Below, one piece after another: positions 43,489 to 51,104 of a DNA stretch of 64,000 bases. A program made the position numbers and the translations under genes. The stretch is from Candidatus Pyrohabitans jungbluthii (GTDB lineage: Archaea; Hydrothermarchaeota; Hydrothermarchaeia; Hydrothermarchaeales; BMS3B), in the NCBI GenBank assembly GCA_002010065.2, contig MTMD02000008.1, positions 330,758-394,757 of the forward strand, read 5' to 3'. The notes beneath the pieces are model-generated. The model was not told the origin of the DNA. It did not search any database and saw only the letters and a list, made by a program, of their open reading frames with translations. The stretch's first letter is position 1, and the number at the start of each line of letters is the position of its first letter.

Positions 43489-44557
43489 GCTGTCAGCAGA
43501 TGCGATGTTGCTCCTGGATTCCAGAGGTAAAGTGACGTATAGCATATGCAGCCCTTCTTTCAATCTCTGCAGCGAGCTTATGGGAAAGCCTCTGCTTGAG
43601 CTCTGGTTGCCTGAACTCAGGCGTGAGGGAGAGAGAATTATCCACGCGGCTATGCATGGAAGGATGCTCAGGGGCATAATCTCAGGGTGGAAATCAAGCG
43701 GCCATGAGCCAGTAGTGGTTAGCCTCTCCCTCGCACCACTGGATGAGGAAAACCCTGAGAGTGGTGTGATTGTAATTGTAAGGGACATAACCAGAGAAGT
43801 GGAGGCAGAGAAGAGGGTTAGCAGATACATTCACGAATTGATGGAGTACGTTAAGCACGTGGAGAACTCGAACCAGCTTAAAGATACCTTCGCAGATATA
43901 ATGCGGCATGACCTGCTTAATCCCCTCTCTGCAATTAAAAGTGTGGCTTCCACAGGCAATATTGGAAAGGAAGGCATAGAGCTTATAAAAAAGAGTGTGG
44001 AGAGGATAGAAAAAATAGTTTCCACCTTCTCCAAGTATGCCCTCCTGCATAGCCTTGAGGACCTTGACTTCCAGGAAGACAACCTCGCAAAGATGCTGGA
44101 CGAGGTTGTGGATATGCTGGCACCTGTGGCAGAGGAGAAGGGGATAAGCATTGTGAGAAACTACCCTGCTGAAATCAGGGCACGTTTCAGCCCTTTTCTT
44201 GAAGAGGCAGTCGCCAACCTGCTTTCAAATGCGATAAAGTTCAGCCCCCCTCGCGGAGAGGTAACCCTTGAGGTTCTCGTGGACAAGTTTTACTTAACAA
44301 TAAGGGTAAAAGATCAGGGCATCGGCGTGCCTGACAGGTACAAGAAAAGTATATTTGAGCGCTTCGTGAGGGGTAAAAAGGAAGGCATTCAGGGCTCAGG
44401 GCTTGGTTTGGCGATTGTGAAGCGCATAGCAGAACTCCACTCCGGCGAGGTGTGGGTGGAAGATAACGTGGTGGAGTACCAGGATAACTCGGGCAGGGTG
44501 CATCAGAAGAAGCGGGGAAGTGTTTTTGTGCTCAGGATACCTCGAGGTGTGGGATAG
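43439..44557 (+). CDS. PAS histidine kinase, partner of the upstream receiver
   Basis: Soluble sensor kinase of 372 aa. PAS domain (about 12-120, LSADAMLLLDSRGKVTY), coiled linker, HisKA with His157 in IMRHDLLNPLSAIK, and HATPase with NLLSNAIKFSPP (N box), DQGIGVP (G1) and SGLGLAIVKR (G2). The MRHDLLNPL type H-box is common in archaeal kinases. ATG at 43439 has RBS ggaggg 6 bases upstream and overlaps the receiver gene by 50 bases. Confidence 0.9.
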   Translation: MLEGEIPNRKLVERIVELSADAMLLLDSRGKVTYSICSPSFNLCSELMGKPLLELWLPELRREGERIIHAAMHGRMLRGIISGWKSSGHEPVVVSLSLAPLDEENPESGVIVIVRDITREVEAEKRVSRYIHELMEYVKHVENSNQLKDTFADIMRHDLLNPLSAIKSVASTGNIGKEGIELIKKSVERIEKIVSTFSKYALLHSLEDLDFQEDNLAKMLDEVVDMLAPVAEEKGISIVRNYPAEIRARFSPFLEEAVANLLSNAIKFSPPRGEVTLEVLVDKFYLTIRVKDQGIGVPDRYKKSIFERFVRGKKEGIQGSGLGLAIVKRIAELHSGEVWVEDNVVEYQDNSGRVHQKKRGSVFVLRIPRGVG

Positions 44558-45104
44558 AAAAAAATAAGGTACGCTTCCCAACTTCTTTAATGCCTTCGAC
44601 CACAGTCTTACCGTGCTGGTGAACTTTGACTCGACGATTATAAAGGTGTCGCTCCTCCGCAAGGCACAGTAGATTACTTCATCGGCTGAGCCTCAGTTGT
44701 GTGGTTTTGGCAACAGAACCGACCTTTACAACCTAAAATAGAGCGCTATCCCGGAGTTCAACTAGTTCAATAGGAGGGAAATATGGCTGCATATACCCCA
44801 CATCACCATTTATAAAATTCTCCAGTAAGCAGGACTGGTGTGGTGGAATGAGGTGTAAAATTAATTAGGGATACTAAACTTGACATAACTTCGATACCCT
44901 TTTCAATGGTGAATGTTCACGATCTCGATCAGCCTAAGCTCCCATAACTTTTATATATCTCCCCTTCCACAGCCTAGAATCCCATCCACAACTTGGACAG
45001 AAGCGACTCTTATCCTGGTTAAATGGTCTTTTACAACTTAAGCACTTGTACAGTCTTTTTCCCACGGTCTATGCCTCCTCATCCCCCTACATCCCATTTT
45101 TATT
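44558..45104. other. Decayed interval with ORF fragments
   Basis: About 550 bases without an intact gene. On the minus strand an open stretch (about 44558-44690) translates to a protein-like segment containing DTFIIVESKFTSTVRLWSKA, without a start, and a frameshifted zinc ribbon lies at 44934-45067. This looks like a stretch of gene decay and not a designed spacer. I could not identify what the first fragment was. Confidence 0.4.
44934..45067 (-). pseudogene. Frameshifted small zinc-ribbon gene
   Basis: A GTG with RBS gaggagg 8 bases upstream opens an ORF reading KRLYKCLSCKRPFNQDKSRF. Near 44999 the frame is broken, and a second knuckle CPSCGWDSRLWKGRY continues in another frame to a stop at 44934. 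Joined, they would make a 43-44-aa CxxC...CPSCG zinc ribbon. The break is compatible with a 2-base insertion (tctc for tc). Either a pseudogene or a sequencing error. Confidence 0.5.
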
Positions 45105-46451
45105 TTATATTTCCCAAGGTGGCTTCTCCTCTGATTCCTGCATGCTCTCCTTTCTGCTTTTGATCCGCTCCTCTATCTTAGCCATGTCATCCCAGTCTTC
45201 CTGAACCTCCTCCTTCGCTGGATATGCGTTCCTCGCAAAGGTGAGGAACACCTCGCCTAGAGGAGTCATCTTAACCTCGGTAGCTGCCCGCTGCACAATC
45301 CCGTAGTATTCCAGCACCTTCAGCGCTTCGTTCACCTCCTCTTTTGGCAGGTCGCTTTTCTGCACAATCTCCTGAAGCTGCATGGTGCCCTTCTCCAGAA
45401 GATTCAGAAGCACAATATCGCTCGCCGTTGGTAGCACCGAGAAGGCATCTATCTGCTCAAGGGTAATTTCATACACACACGCAGCGCCACCTGCGTTTCT
45501 GCACTCTACCTCCCTTATTGTGACGCCAATCTTCAGGTTCTCCATGAAGAACCTTCCCACTGCCGTCGAAGTTGTGTGACATGCCCCACCCGGCACCATT
45601 GCACAAACGTGGCAGCCCTCCACACGGAGGCGGTAGGTTAGCGGTGCCTTGCTTTGGAGCGAGACCTTTTCGCCAATTCCCGCGCGCATGAGCATGTTCT
45701 CAATCAGGAGCCGAAGCCTGTCATCCTCGAAAACACCTGTCGCGGAAGAGCGCAGAAATGCTCGCCTCGCAGCCACTGGCACTGTGATACTTTCAAGGAA
45801 ATCATTAACCCTCTCTTCAACCTCAAATAATTTCTCAAAGCTTCCCAGCAGCTCTGAGAAGTTCAGAGGTTCCTCCTCAAACCCCTGAAGCTCAACATTC
45901 ATTATCCTCCGGATGTCCTCCTCATTCAGATAGAAATACAGGTGACAGTAGGTGAAATCAGAATCCTGCAGGGAAGTACTGAAAAAGAGCACACCCTCCT
46001 TATTTACGCCGAGAGCTGCAAGAAGGTCCGGAATTGAGCGAATTCTGCCTGCGCTCAAATCTGGAGAGGAGATTTTCACCTTCACCCCAAAAAAATCAGA
46101 AATCGCCTTTACGAAGGAACCTGCCATCTTTCTGCCTACTTCCTGGAGCATACCATCAAGCTCCGAAACGGAACCGGGATTACCAATACACTGACCTACT
46201 TTCAGCGCACCCTTAATAGGAAAAAAGAAGAGAAGGGTACCTGTTATTGCATCTCCAAAGGTATAGACGCTGACAATCACCCCCTCCTCTCCCACCTTCT
46301 CCGCCATATCCTTCCCCGCTATTACGTCTATCACCGGCGGCGTTATTGACACCTTTGCGCTCAGCATATCCGAGAGGGAGCTTGCAGAGTGGCTAGAGCC
46401 AATGTTTCCAACCTCACGCAGCGCATCCTTAGCAAAACTGCTGAGGTTCAC
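45105..46451 (-). CDS. CheC - V4R - winged-helix fusion protein
   Basis: A 448-aa fusion. Residues 1-190 are a CheC-like phosphatase fold: the first site (DALREVGNIGSSH) is intact, while in the second (LQEVGRKMAGS) Asn is replaced by Arg. Residues about 205-345 form a V4R (4-vinyl-reductase) ligand-binding domain with its cysteines in GCHVCAMVPGGACHT and VECRNAGGAACVYE. Residues about 350-415 form a winged helix (DIVLLNLLEKGTMQLQEIV). A charged tail follows. It overlaps cheF by 4 bases with RBS gaggagg. It probably couples a small-molecule or metal signal to CheY-P turnover; the wing may mediate protein or DNA contacts. Confidence 0.8.
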   Translation of the reverse strand: MNLSSFAKDALREVGNIGSSHSASSLSDMLSAKVSITPPVIDVIAGKDMAEKVGEEGVIVSVYTFGDAITGTLLFFFPIKGALKVGQCIGNPGSVSELDGMLQEVGRKMAGSFVKAISDFFGVKVKISSPDLSAGRIRSIPDLLAALGVNKEGVLFFSTSLQDSDFTYCHLYFYLNEEDIRRIMNVELQGFEEEPLNFSELLGSFEKLFEVEERVNDFLESITVPVAARRAFLRSSATGVFEDDRLRLLIENMLMRAGIGEKVSLQSKAPLTYRLRVEGCHVCAMVPGGACHTTSTAVGRFFMENLKIGVTIREVECRNAGGAACVYEITLEQIDAFSVLPTASDIVLLNLLEKGTMQLQEIVQKSDLPKEEVNEALKVLEYYGIVQRAATEVKMTPLGEVFLTFARNAYPAKEEVQEDWDDMAKIEERIKSRKESMQESEEKPPWEI

Positions 46452-46966
46452 TTATACCCCTCCTCCATCATTATGAGCTTCCCCTTCTCTGTGAGTATCC
46501 CTGCCTCTGTGCATATCCCCTCTCGCTTAAACTCCTCCAGAATGCTCACTATCTCATCGTAATCACGCTTGACAAGGGGCATTATGTTCTCAGGCCTCCT
46601 CACACCGTGATAAAGCGCCTTAAGCACCAGCCTCTTGGCGTCGGTAAATTTAATGGCGCCCACGGTATCAGAGGCCGTGGGGAGCACGCTCATTAGGGCG
46701 TTGTAGAGGGAATAGACCTTTGGCTTCTTTCCCCCTATAAAGGTCTTGGTGTTGTCGATAACCATCACCAAGATAGAGTTTCCGCCGGCGGCGTCCTTTA
46801 TCTCAGAGATGCTGACATGCTCATTGGGTATCTTTTTCCAGCCCTTATCTGTCTTTATCCAAACGTTCAAATCCGTTGAAGCAAGAACTATCTTCTTCCA
46901 GTCCTTAAAATTCGTTGAGAAGTACACATTCTCCACTTTAAAGAGAAGCTTCTCCTGCTCCGCCAT
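46448..46966 (-). CDS. cheF: Archaeal chemotaxis adaptor CheF
   Basis: CheF links CheY-P, CheC/CheD and the FlaC/D/E part of the archaellum motor. The 172-aa protein starts LFKVENVYFSTNFKDWKKI, shows the membrane/PH-like N-terminal part, then SDTVGAIKFTDAKRLVLKAL and a C-terminal winged helix (VKRDYDEIVSILEEF) as in the CheF-arch family. ATG at 46966 directly follows the archaellin stop at 46969. Co-transcribed with archaellin 3 and the CheC-V4R fusion. Confidence 0.82.
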   Translation of the reverse strand: MAEQEKLLFKVENVYFSTNFKDWKKIVLASTDLNVWIKTDKGWKKIPNEHVSISEIKDAAGGNSILVMVIDNTKTFIGGKKPKVYSLYNALMSVLPTASDTVGAIKFTDAKRLVLKALYHGVRRPENIMPLVKRDYDEIVSILEEFKREGICTEAGILTEKGKLIMMEEGYK

Positions 46967-46968
46967 GA

Positions 46969-47652
46969 TTAGCCCCACTCAGAGATGTACTTCTTGCCGA
47001 AGGAACTGGGCGCCGTTTTCTTTACCGTGGTGGTCTGCCCTGCTTTTGGCTGAAGAATCAGGGTGAACTCCTGGTCGGGCTGAATGGGCAGATCGTTGCC
47101 CAGGTTGTCCTCAATCCAGTAGATTATCTCTACTATCTCGCTCTGCTCCAGTACAGAGTTGGGATTCTGGGGGTTCTTGTCCTTTATCCTTCTTATGTAG
47201 AACTGAGCCACGTCGGTGTCTGTACCATTTATAACATTCTCGGCTTTTGAAATTTCGTCAGTAAGACTAAGAATCCCCTGCGAGGCGTTGTTGCTTCCGG
47301 TGCCATTGAACTTTATGCCCACAATGTAGTTATCGCCGGAATGGTAGGCAAGCACCATATCCTCGTACTTCACATCCCCACTTCCTGCGGCAAGCTGCAC
47401 GCGTAGTATTACCGCATTTATTCTCTCCCGAGATGTATCGTTCACATAACCTATTACATCCACAACCTTTACATTCGTCGAGACTTCTTTGGTTGCTTGC
47501 TCACCCGTTACAGTGGCCTTCTGTTGAAGTCCACCAGAAGTGCGAAGCAGCACACCTGCTGCGACCGCAGCCACGAGAACCATGGCTATGAAGATTATCA
47601 GCGTGCCAATACCCACCTGCGCCCTGCGACAGGATAGCAAATTCCTCCCCAT
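46969..47652 (-). CDS. flaB: Archaellin (archaeal flagellin), third paralogue
   Basis: Archaellum filament subunit of 227 aa. Class III leader MGRNLLSCRRA precedes the conserved QVGIGTLIIFIAMVLVAAVA helix. The C-terminal half has the shared block ending FTLILQPKAGQTTTVKK and the terminal EWG. More diverged at the DNA level from archaellins 1 and 2 than these are from each other. It heads its own operon with cheF and the CheC-V4R gene. Confidence 0.93.
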   Translation of the reverse strand: MGRNLLSCRRAQVGIGTLIIFIAMVLVAAVAAGVLLRTSGGLQQKATVTGEQATKEVSTNVKVVDVIGYVNDTSRERINAVILRVQLAAGSGDVKYEDMVLAYHSGDNYIVGIKFNGTGSNNASQGILSLTDEISKAENVINGTDTDVAQFYIRRIKDKNPQNPNSVLEQSEIVEIIYWIEDNLGNDLPIQPDQEFTLILQPKAGQTTTVKKTAPSSFGKKYISEWG

Positions 47653-47701
47653 TTTATCTCCCCGTGTATAGTGTGAATAAATGAGAATTATAAAGGTTAT
47701 T

Positions 47702-47716
47702 TTTTGGATTTCGAAA
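47702..47716 (-). promoter_or_regulatory. Motility palindrome, copy for the archaellin 3-cheF operon
   Basis: TTTTGG-ATT-TCGAAA with minus-strand TATA cctttataatt at 47686-47696, 18 bp centre to centre. Confidence 0.65.
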
Positions 47717-47751
47717 ATTAAATAAAAAAGAAAAAGAGAGATTTTTCTTGT

Positions 47752-48441
47752 TTATCCCCACTCTGTGGTGTACTTCTGGTTAATCACGCTGGGTGCAGTC
47801 TTCTTGACCGTTGTTGTCTGTCCTGCCTTGGGCTGCACTGTGAGCACAAACTGATCGTCCGGGTCAAGAGGCACGTCGGTGCCGTCGTTCTTCTCAAGCC
47901 AGAAGAGTATCTCTATTATCTCCCCCGGCTCAAGCACTTCGTTGGGCGTTGAATCTCTGTCCTTCAGCCTGCGGATGTAGAACTGAGCCTTGTCGTAGTC
48001 TGTACCCGAACTGAGATTGGCATTCTCTATGCCAGAAGCGATGCCCCCACTGAGGGAGTACAGACTGTCGCTCAATGCTTTTGTACTGTTGTACTTGATG
48101 CCACTCACGTAGGTGTCTCCCTCCTGGTAGGTGAGCACTATGTCCTCATACTTGACGTCGCCGCTGCCAGAGGCGAGCTGCGCCGTGAGGATGAGTGCCC
48201 TTATCTTCTTGTTGCTCGTGGTGTCGTTACTGTAGCCCACGACGTTCGTAACCTTGATGTTCGTTGAGACTTCTTTTGTTGCTTGTTCACCTGTCACCGT
48301 GGCCTTCTGCTGAAGTCCACCCGACGTCTTGAGAAGAACGCCCGCTGCCACCGCTGCAACCAGGATCATCGCTATGAAGATTATCAGTGTGCCAATTCCT
48401 ACCTGCGCTCGCTTGTCCCTGAAAAATTTCTCACCCCTCAT
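47752..48441 (-). CDS. flaB: Archaellin (archaeal flagellin), second paralogue
   Basis: Archaellum filament subunit of 229 aa. I start it at the ATG at 48441 (MRGEKFFRDKRAQVGIG), which follows RBS ggaggtgatt; the upstream in-frame start overlaps archaellin 1. It ends VLTVQPKAGQTTTVKKTAP...EWG. A 157-base block (48231-48387) covering the N-terminal helix and neck is identical to archaellin 1 (48947-49103). Several N-x-S/T sequons lie in the outer domain. Confidence 0.95.
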   Translation of the reverse strand: MRGEKFFRDKRAQVGIGTLIIFIAMILVAAVAAGVLLKTSGGLQQKATVTGEQATKEVSTNIKVTNVVGYSNDTTSNKKIRALILTAQLASGSGDVKYEDIVLTYQEGDTYVSGIKYNSTKALSDSLYSLSGGIASGIENANLSSGTDYDKAQFYIRRLKDRDSTPNEVLEPGEIIEILFWLEKNDGTDVPLDPDDQFVLTVQPKAGQTTTVKKTAPSVINQKYTTEWG

Positions 48442-48494
48442 ATTCCAATCACCTCCATAAAATGGAAGAGAAGGCAGGGGAGGGCATTTTCTCC

Positions 48495-49157
48495 CTATCC
48501 CCACTCAGTTATGAACTGCTGGGAAATCACGCTGGGCACTGTCTTCTTGACCGTGGTAGTCTGTCCTGCCTTGGGCTGCACTGTGAGCACAAACTGGTCG
48601 TCTGGTGCCAATGGATTGGTCAGCGCCAGCTCGTTGCCGCTGTTGTCCACCAGCCAGTAGACGATCTCTATTATCTCCCCAGGCTCCAGCACGGTATTGG
48701 GAGTGGAATCCTTGTCCTTGAGTCTGCGGATTTCGAAGACCGCTTTGTTCTGTGAGTCTGCTGTAGTGTTAACATTTTCCAGCGCGTCAGTGAGACTCAG
48801 TACGCCACCATAGGCGATGCCGCTCACGTAGGTGTCGCCTTCCTGGTAGGTGAGCACTATGTCGTCGTACTTCACATCCCCGCTACCAGAGGCAAGCTGA
48901 GCGGTGAGAATGATGGCATCAACGCGGTTGTTGTTGGTATTGTTGGTGTAGCCCACGACGTTCGTAACCTTGATGTTCGTTGAGACTTCTTTTGTTGCTT
49001 GTTCACCTGTCACCGTGGCCTTCTGCTGAAGTCCACCCGACGTCTTGAGAAGAACGCCCGCTGCCACCGCTGCAACCAGGATCATCGCTATGAAGATTAT
49101 CAGAGTGCCAATTCCTACCTGTGCTTTCCTGTTTCTCAGAAACTCCCCAACCTTCAT
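48495..49157 (-). CDS. flaB: Archaellin (archaeal flagellin), first paralogue
   Basis: Archaellum filament subunit of 220 aa. Leader MKVGEFLRNRKA, then QVGIGTLIIFIAMILVAAVA, a sequon-containing variable middle and the conserved end VQPKAGQTTTVKK and EWG. RBS aggaggggtt sits just before the ATG. First gene of a two-archaellin operon with the palindrome at 49218 and a strong TATA box (attatatatacaa on the minus strand). Confidence 0.95.
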   Translation of the reverse strand: MKVGEFLRNRKAQVGIGTLIIFIAMILVAAVAAGVLLKTSGGLQQKATVTGEQATKEVSTNIKVTNVVGYTNNTNNNRVDAIILTAQLASGSGDVKYDDIVLTYQEGDTYVSGIAYGGVLSLTDALENVNTTADSQNKAVFEIRRLKDKDSTPNTVLEPGEIIEIVYWLVDNSGNELALTNPLAPDDQFVLTVQPKAGQTTTVKKTVPSVISQQFITEWG

Positions 49158-49217
49158 ACAACCCCTCCTATTAGGTTTTAAGAACTAACACCCTGAGAAT
49201 TGTATATATAATTTTTT

Positions 49218-49232
49218 TTTCGAGCTTCGAAA
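49218..49232 (-). promoter_or_regulatory. Motility palindrome, copy for the archaellin 1-2 operon
   Basis: TTTCGA-GCT-TCGAAA, a perfect 15-bp inverted repeat, centred at 49225. The minus-strand TATA box (tatatataca, near 49206) is 19 bp away. Best match to the consensus in the window, in front of the major filament genes. Confidence 0.78.
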
Positions 49233-49317
49233 CCACGGTTCAGATTGTGTGGATATTTTATTACACAAATATATACGTATTGTAAAAATAAAATTTTCAA
49301 TCCTATATATTTATATT

Positions 49318-49812
49318 TCATTTGATTAACTGCCACCATGCATTGTGAAAATATGAAAAATCGCATGAATTATCATAAGCAGATAAGAATCTATTGGAAT
49401 ACCTATCCAGATAAACTTCCACGCGCCATTTTTGATTTTTTGGGTCATATTTAAATTTTCTGTCCGCAAACAATTTTTCAAGCTCCAGAGTATTTATTAT
49501 AAAGAAATCATAGTCTATCGCATTCCTCTCGCTTTGGTCAAAATGAACCCCCACTAATACATAGAAGACATTCTCGCTAAGTATCTCCCTGTGAAGCATC
49601 CTTGATATTTCCCACCAGTAGCTGTACTGCGCTCCTCTGGGTAGATATCTGTCGAAGTACTTTTTGCTTGTTTTTATCTGAAGAGCTATAAACTTATTCC
49701 TGTTATACCCGACAACATCTATTCCTTTATCTTTCACCGGAGCAAAGCTGCCAAATTCCATGTGTGTGAGGCGATGGAAGACCTCCAAAACGCCTAAGCT
49801 GCCGGTATCCAA
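49318..49812 (-). CDS. PD-(D/E)XK nuclease-like protein in the motility island
   Basis: A 164-aa protein, alpha/beta, with a restriction-endonuclease-like core: GVLEVFHRLTHMEFG helix, then KDKGIDVVGYNR...FIALQIKTSKK, the D...QxK pattern of PD-(D/E)XK families (DUF4365-like). The ORF is open back to 49914, but the promoter (palindrome 49862-49876, minus TATA near 49851) puts the transcript start near 49826, so I chose the TTG at 49812; an ATG at 49761 is also possible. Base composition is slightly more A/T-rich than the neighbours. Why a nuclease-like protein should share a motility promoter is unknown. Confidence 0.6.
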   Translation of the reverse strand: MDTGSLGVLEVFHRLTHMEFGSFAPVKDKGIDVVGYNRNKFIALQIKTSKKYFDRYLPRGAQYSYWWEISRMLHREILSENVFYVLVGVHFDQSERNAIDYDFFIINTLELEKLFADRKFKYDPKNQKWRVEVYLDRYSNRFLSAYDNSCDFSYFHNAWWQLIK

Positions 49813-49861
49813 GGCTTCGCACCAAGTAGTTTGAAGCTCCTTAAAAAAGATATAATTTATT

Positions 49862-49876
49862 TTTCGAACTCCGAAA
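49862..49876. promoter_or_regulatory. Motility palindrome in a bidirectional promoter
   Basis: TTTCGA-ACT-CCGAAA centred at 49869. TATA boxes lie on both sides at matching distance: agatttataac (plus, near 49888, 19 bp) and aattatatc on the minus strand (near 49851, 18 bp). One operator appears to serve the 114-aa gene and the nuclease-like gene. Confidence 0.72.
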
Positions 49877-49912
49877 CAATAAAGATTTATAACCTCTCGA
49901 GAAGGTGCTTCC

Positions 49913-50257
49913 ATGGGGGGTAATAAAAAGGAAAATCTTGAACTACGAGCCTACAAACTTGGTTTTGAGGTCGGCTTCCACACACACGACGAATGGACAA
50001 GCTGGGTCTGGAAGGAGAAAAAGAAGATTTTTGATGAGGCAAGGAAAAGCAAACTTCTGGATAGAATAGAAGTTGCATATGAAAGGGGCAAATTTGAGGG
50101 TTTTTTGAGAAAAAAGAGAATGAAGGGAAAGGAGAGTATAATTAAGAATAAGTCAGGAATAAAAGTTATAGAAAAGCCATCATTTATCTCAAAACCTGCA
50201 ATGACGGATGTTATGAAAGCAGTTCTTCTACCAAAATTTCTCAAATTTTTTAAATAG
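49913..50257 (+). CDS. Conserved-looking 114-aa protein, unknown
   Basis: Basic protein with an N-terminal alpha-helical module AYKLGFEVGFHTHDEWTSWV followed by KIFDEARKSKLLDRIEVAYERGK and a Lys-rich C-terminus. I recall similar LGxExGFHxH proteins in other motile Euryarchaeota but can name no function. The ATG lies at the predicted transcription start, so the message may be leaderless. It is the plus-strand partner of the bidirectional motility promoter at 49862. Confidence 0.65.
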   Translation: MGGNKKENLELRAYKLGFEVGFHTHDEWTSWVWKEKKKIFDEARKSKLLDRIEVAYERGKFEGFLRKKRMKGKESIIKNKSGIKVIEKPSFISKPAMTDVMKAVLLPKFLKFFK

Positions 50258-50975
50258 TTTTAAGAAGACTGGTGATTCTTATACCATTTTTAGTTATTTC
50301 GAATCTGCGGAGGTTACAATCATGCTTTGTGCCCCGCATTTTTATTATCTGAATCGCCCGTGTCATCTGGGAATTTGAAAGAAAGTTGTGGAGGAAGATT
50401 ACCCCATGGGCAAGGAAGTGCTCCGGAAGATACCTCTCCGGGTCAGTCATTTCGGAGAGCAGCAGGGTGGTGCACCCGATTTTCTGAAGCCCCCGCATAA
50501 ACTCCCCCATCTGTTTCTTCTCAAACCTCGGATCGGCGCCTATAAATTTGATGGCGGAGAGGGAGTCTATCACGAGCCTTTTAATCCCTCTGAACTTCAC
50601 GTGCTCGGAGATTCTCGAAAGAAGCTGCTTGTAGGTTGGAAACTCCACAGAGGTCTCCAGCATTTCCCCAATGTCCATGAACAGGAGCTTTCCAGATGTA
50701 ACAAGTTCTTCTATTTTGAAGGAAAAGGAAGTCATATCAGATATTATGTTCTCTACATCCTCCACAAGAGAGACAAAAAGGCCACGCTCCCCCTGCCAAG
50801 CACCGCAGGCAAGGAACTGCACTCCAAAGGTGGTCTTTCCACTGCCCGGAGGGCCACTAACCACATAAATTCTGTTGGGCAAAAGACCGCCCTCAATCAG
50901 GGAGTCCAGCCCGGTGATGCCTGTATTTACTCGAGTTTTAGGCCTAGGTGTTCTAAGAGCTGCCATCAATTTCAT
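50250..50975 (-). CDS. KaiC-like RecA-superfamily ATPase
   Basis: Single-domain KaiC-family ATPase of 241 aa. TGITGLDSLIEGGLLPN, Walker A VVSGPPGSGKTT, SLVEDVENI at the catalytic acidic position, and Walker B LVIDSLSAIKF are in place; the C-terminal part TRAIQIIKMRGTKH is typical of KaiC-like proteins. FlaH of the archaellum is a relative, but this one has an ordinary KaiC-like Walker set and lies outside a flaHIJ context, so I do not call it FlaH. It carries its own motility palindrome, so a signalling role in motility is likely. Confidence 0.8.
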   Translation of the reverse strand: MKLMAALRTPRPKTRVNTGITGLDSLIEGGLLPNRIYVVSGPPGSGKTTFGVQFLACGAWQGERGLFVSLVEDVENIISDMTSFSFKIEELVTSGKLLFMDIGEMLETSVEFPTYKQLLSRISEHVKFRGIKRLVIDSLSAIKFIGADPRFEKKQMGEFMRGLQKIGCTTLLLSEMTDPERYLPEHFLAHGVIFLHNFLSNSQMTRAIQIIKMRGTKHDCNLRRFEITKNGIRITSLLKTI

Positions 50976-51017
50976 TCCCCGTATGATGAGTTCTTAAAGA
51001 ACTAATTAAAGATTTTT

Positions 51018-51032
51018 TTTCATTTCTCGAAA
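51018..51032 (-). promoter_or_regulatory. Motility palindrome, copy for the KaiC-like gene
   Basis: TTTCAT-TTC-TCGAAA with minus-strand TATA ctttaattag at 51002-51011, 18 bp centre to centre. The divergent cheB promoter (TATA ttatttaag near 51067) is 42 bp away, so the fit there is not the usual one. Confidence 0.58.
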
Positions 51033-51104
51033 CATATCCAGAAGGATTAACCTTAAAAGAATCTTATTTAAGCTAAAGTTTAGCACAAATTTCGGAGGGA
51101 ATGG

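Noticed and set aside
50250-50975. KaiC-like ATPase as FlaH (ArlH)
   Set aside because: Walker A/B and flanking motifs are ordinary KaiC-type, no flaI/flaJ next to it, and the FlaH-specific sequence start was not recognised.
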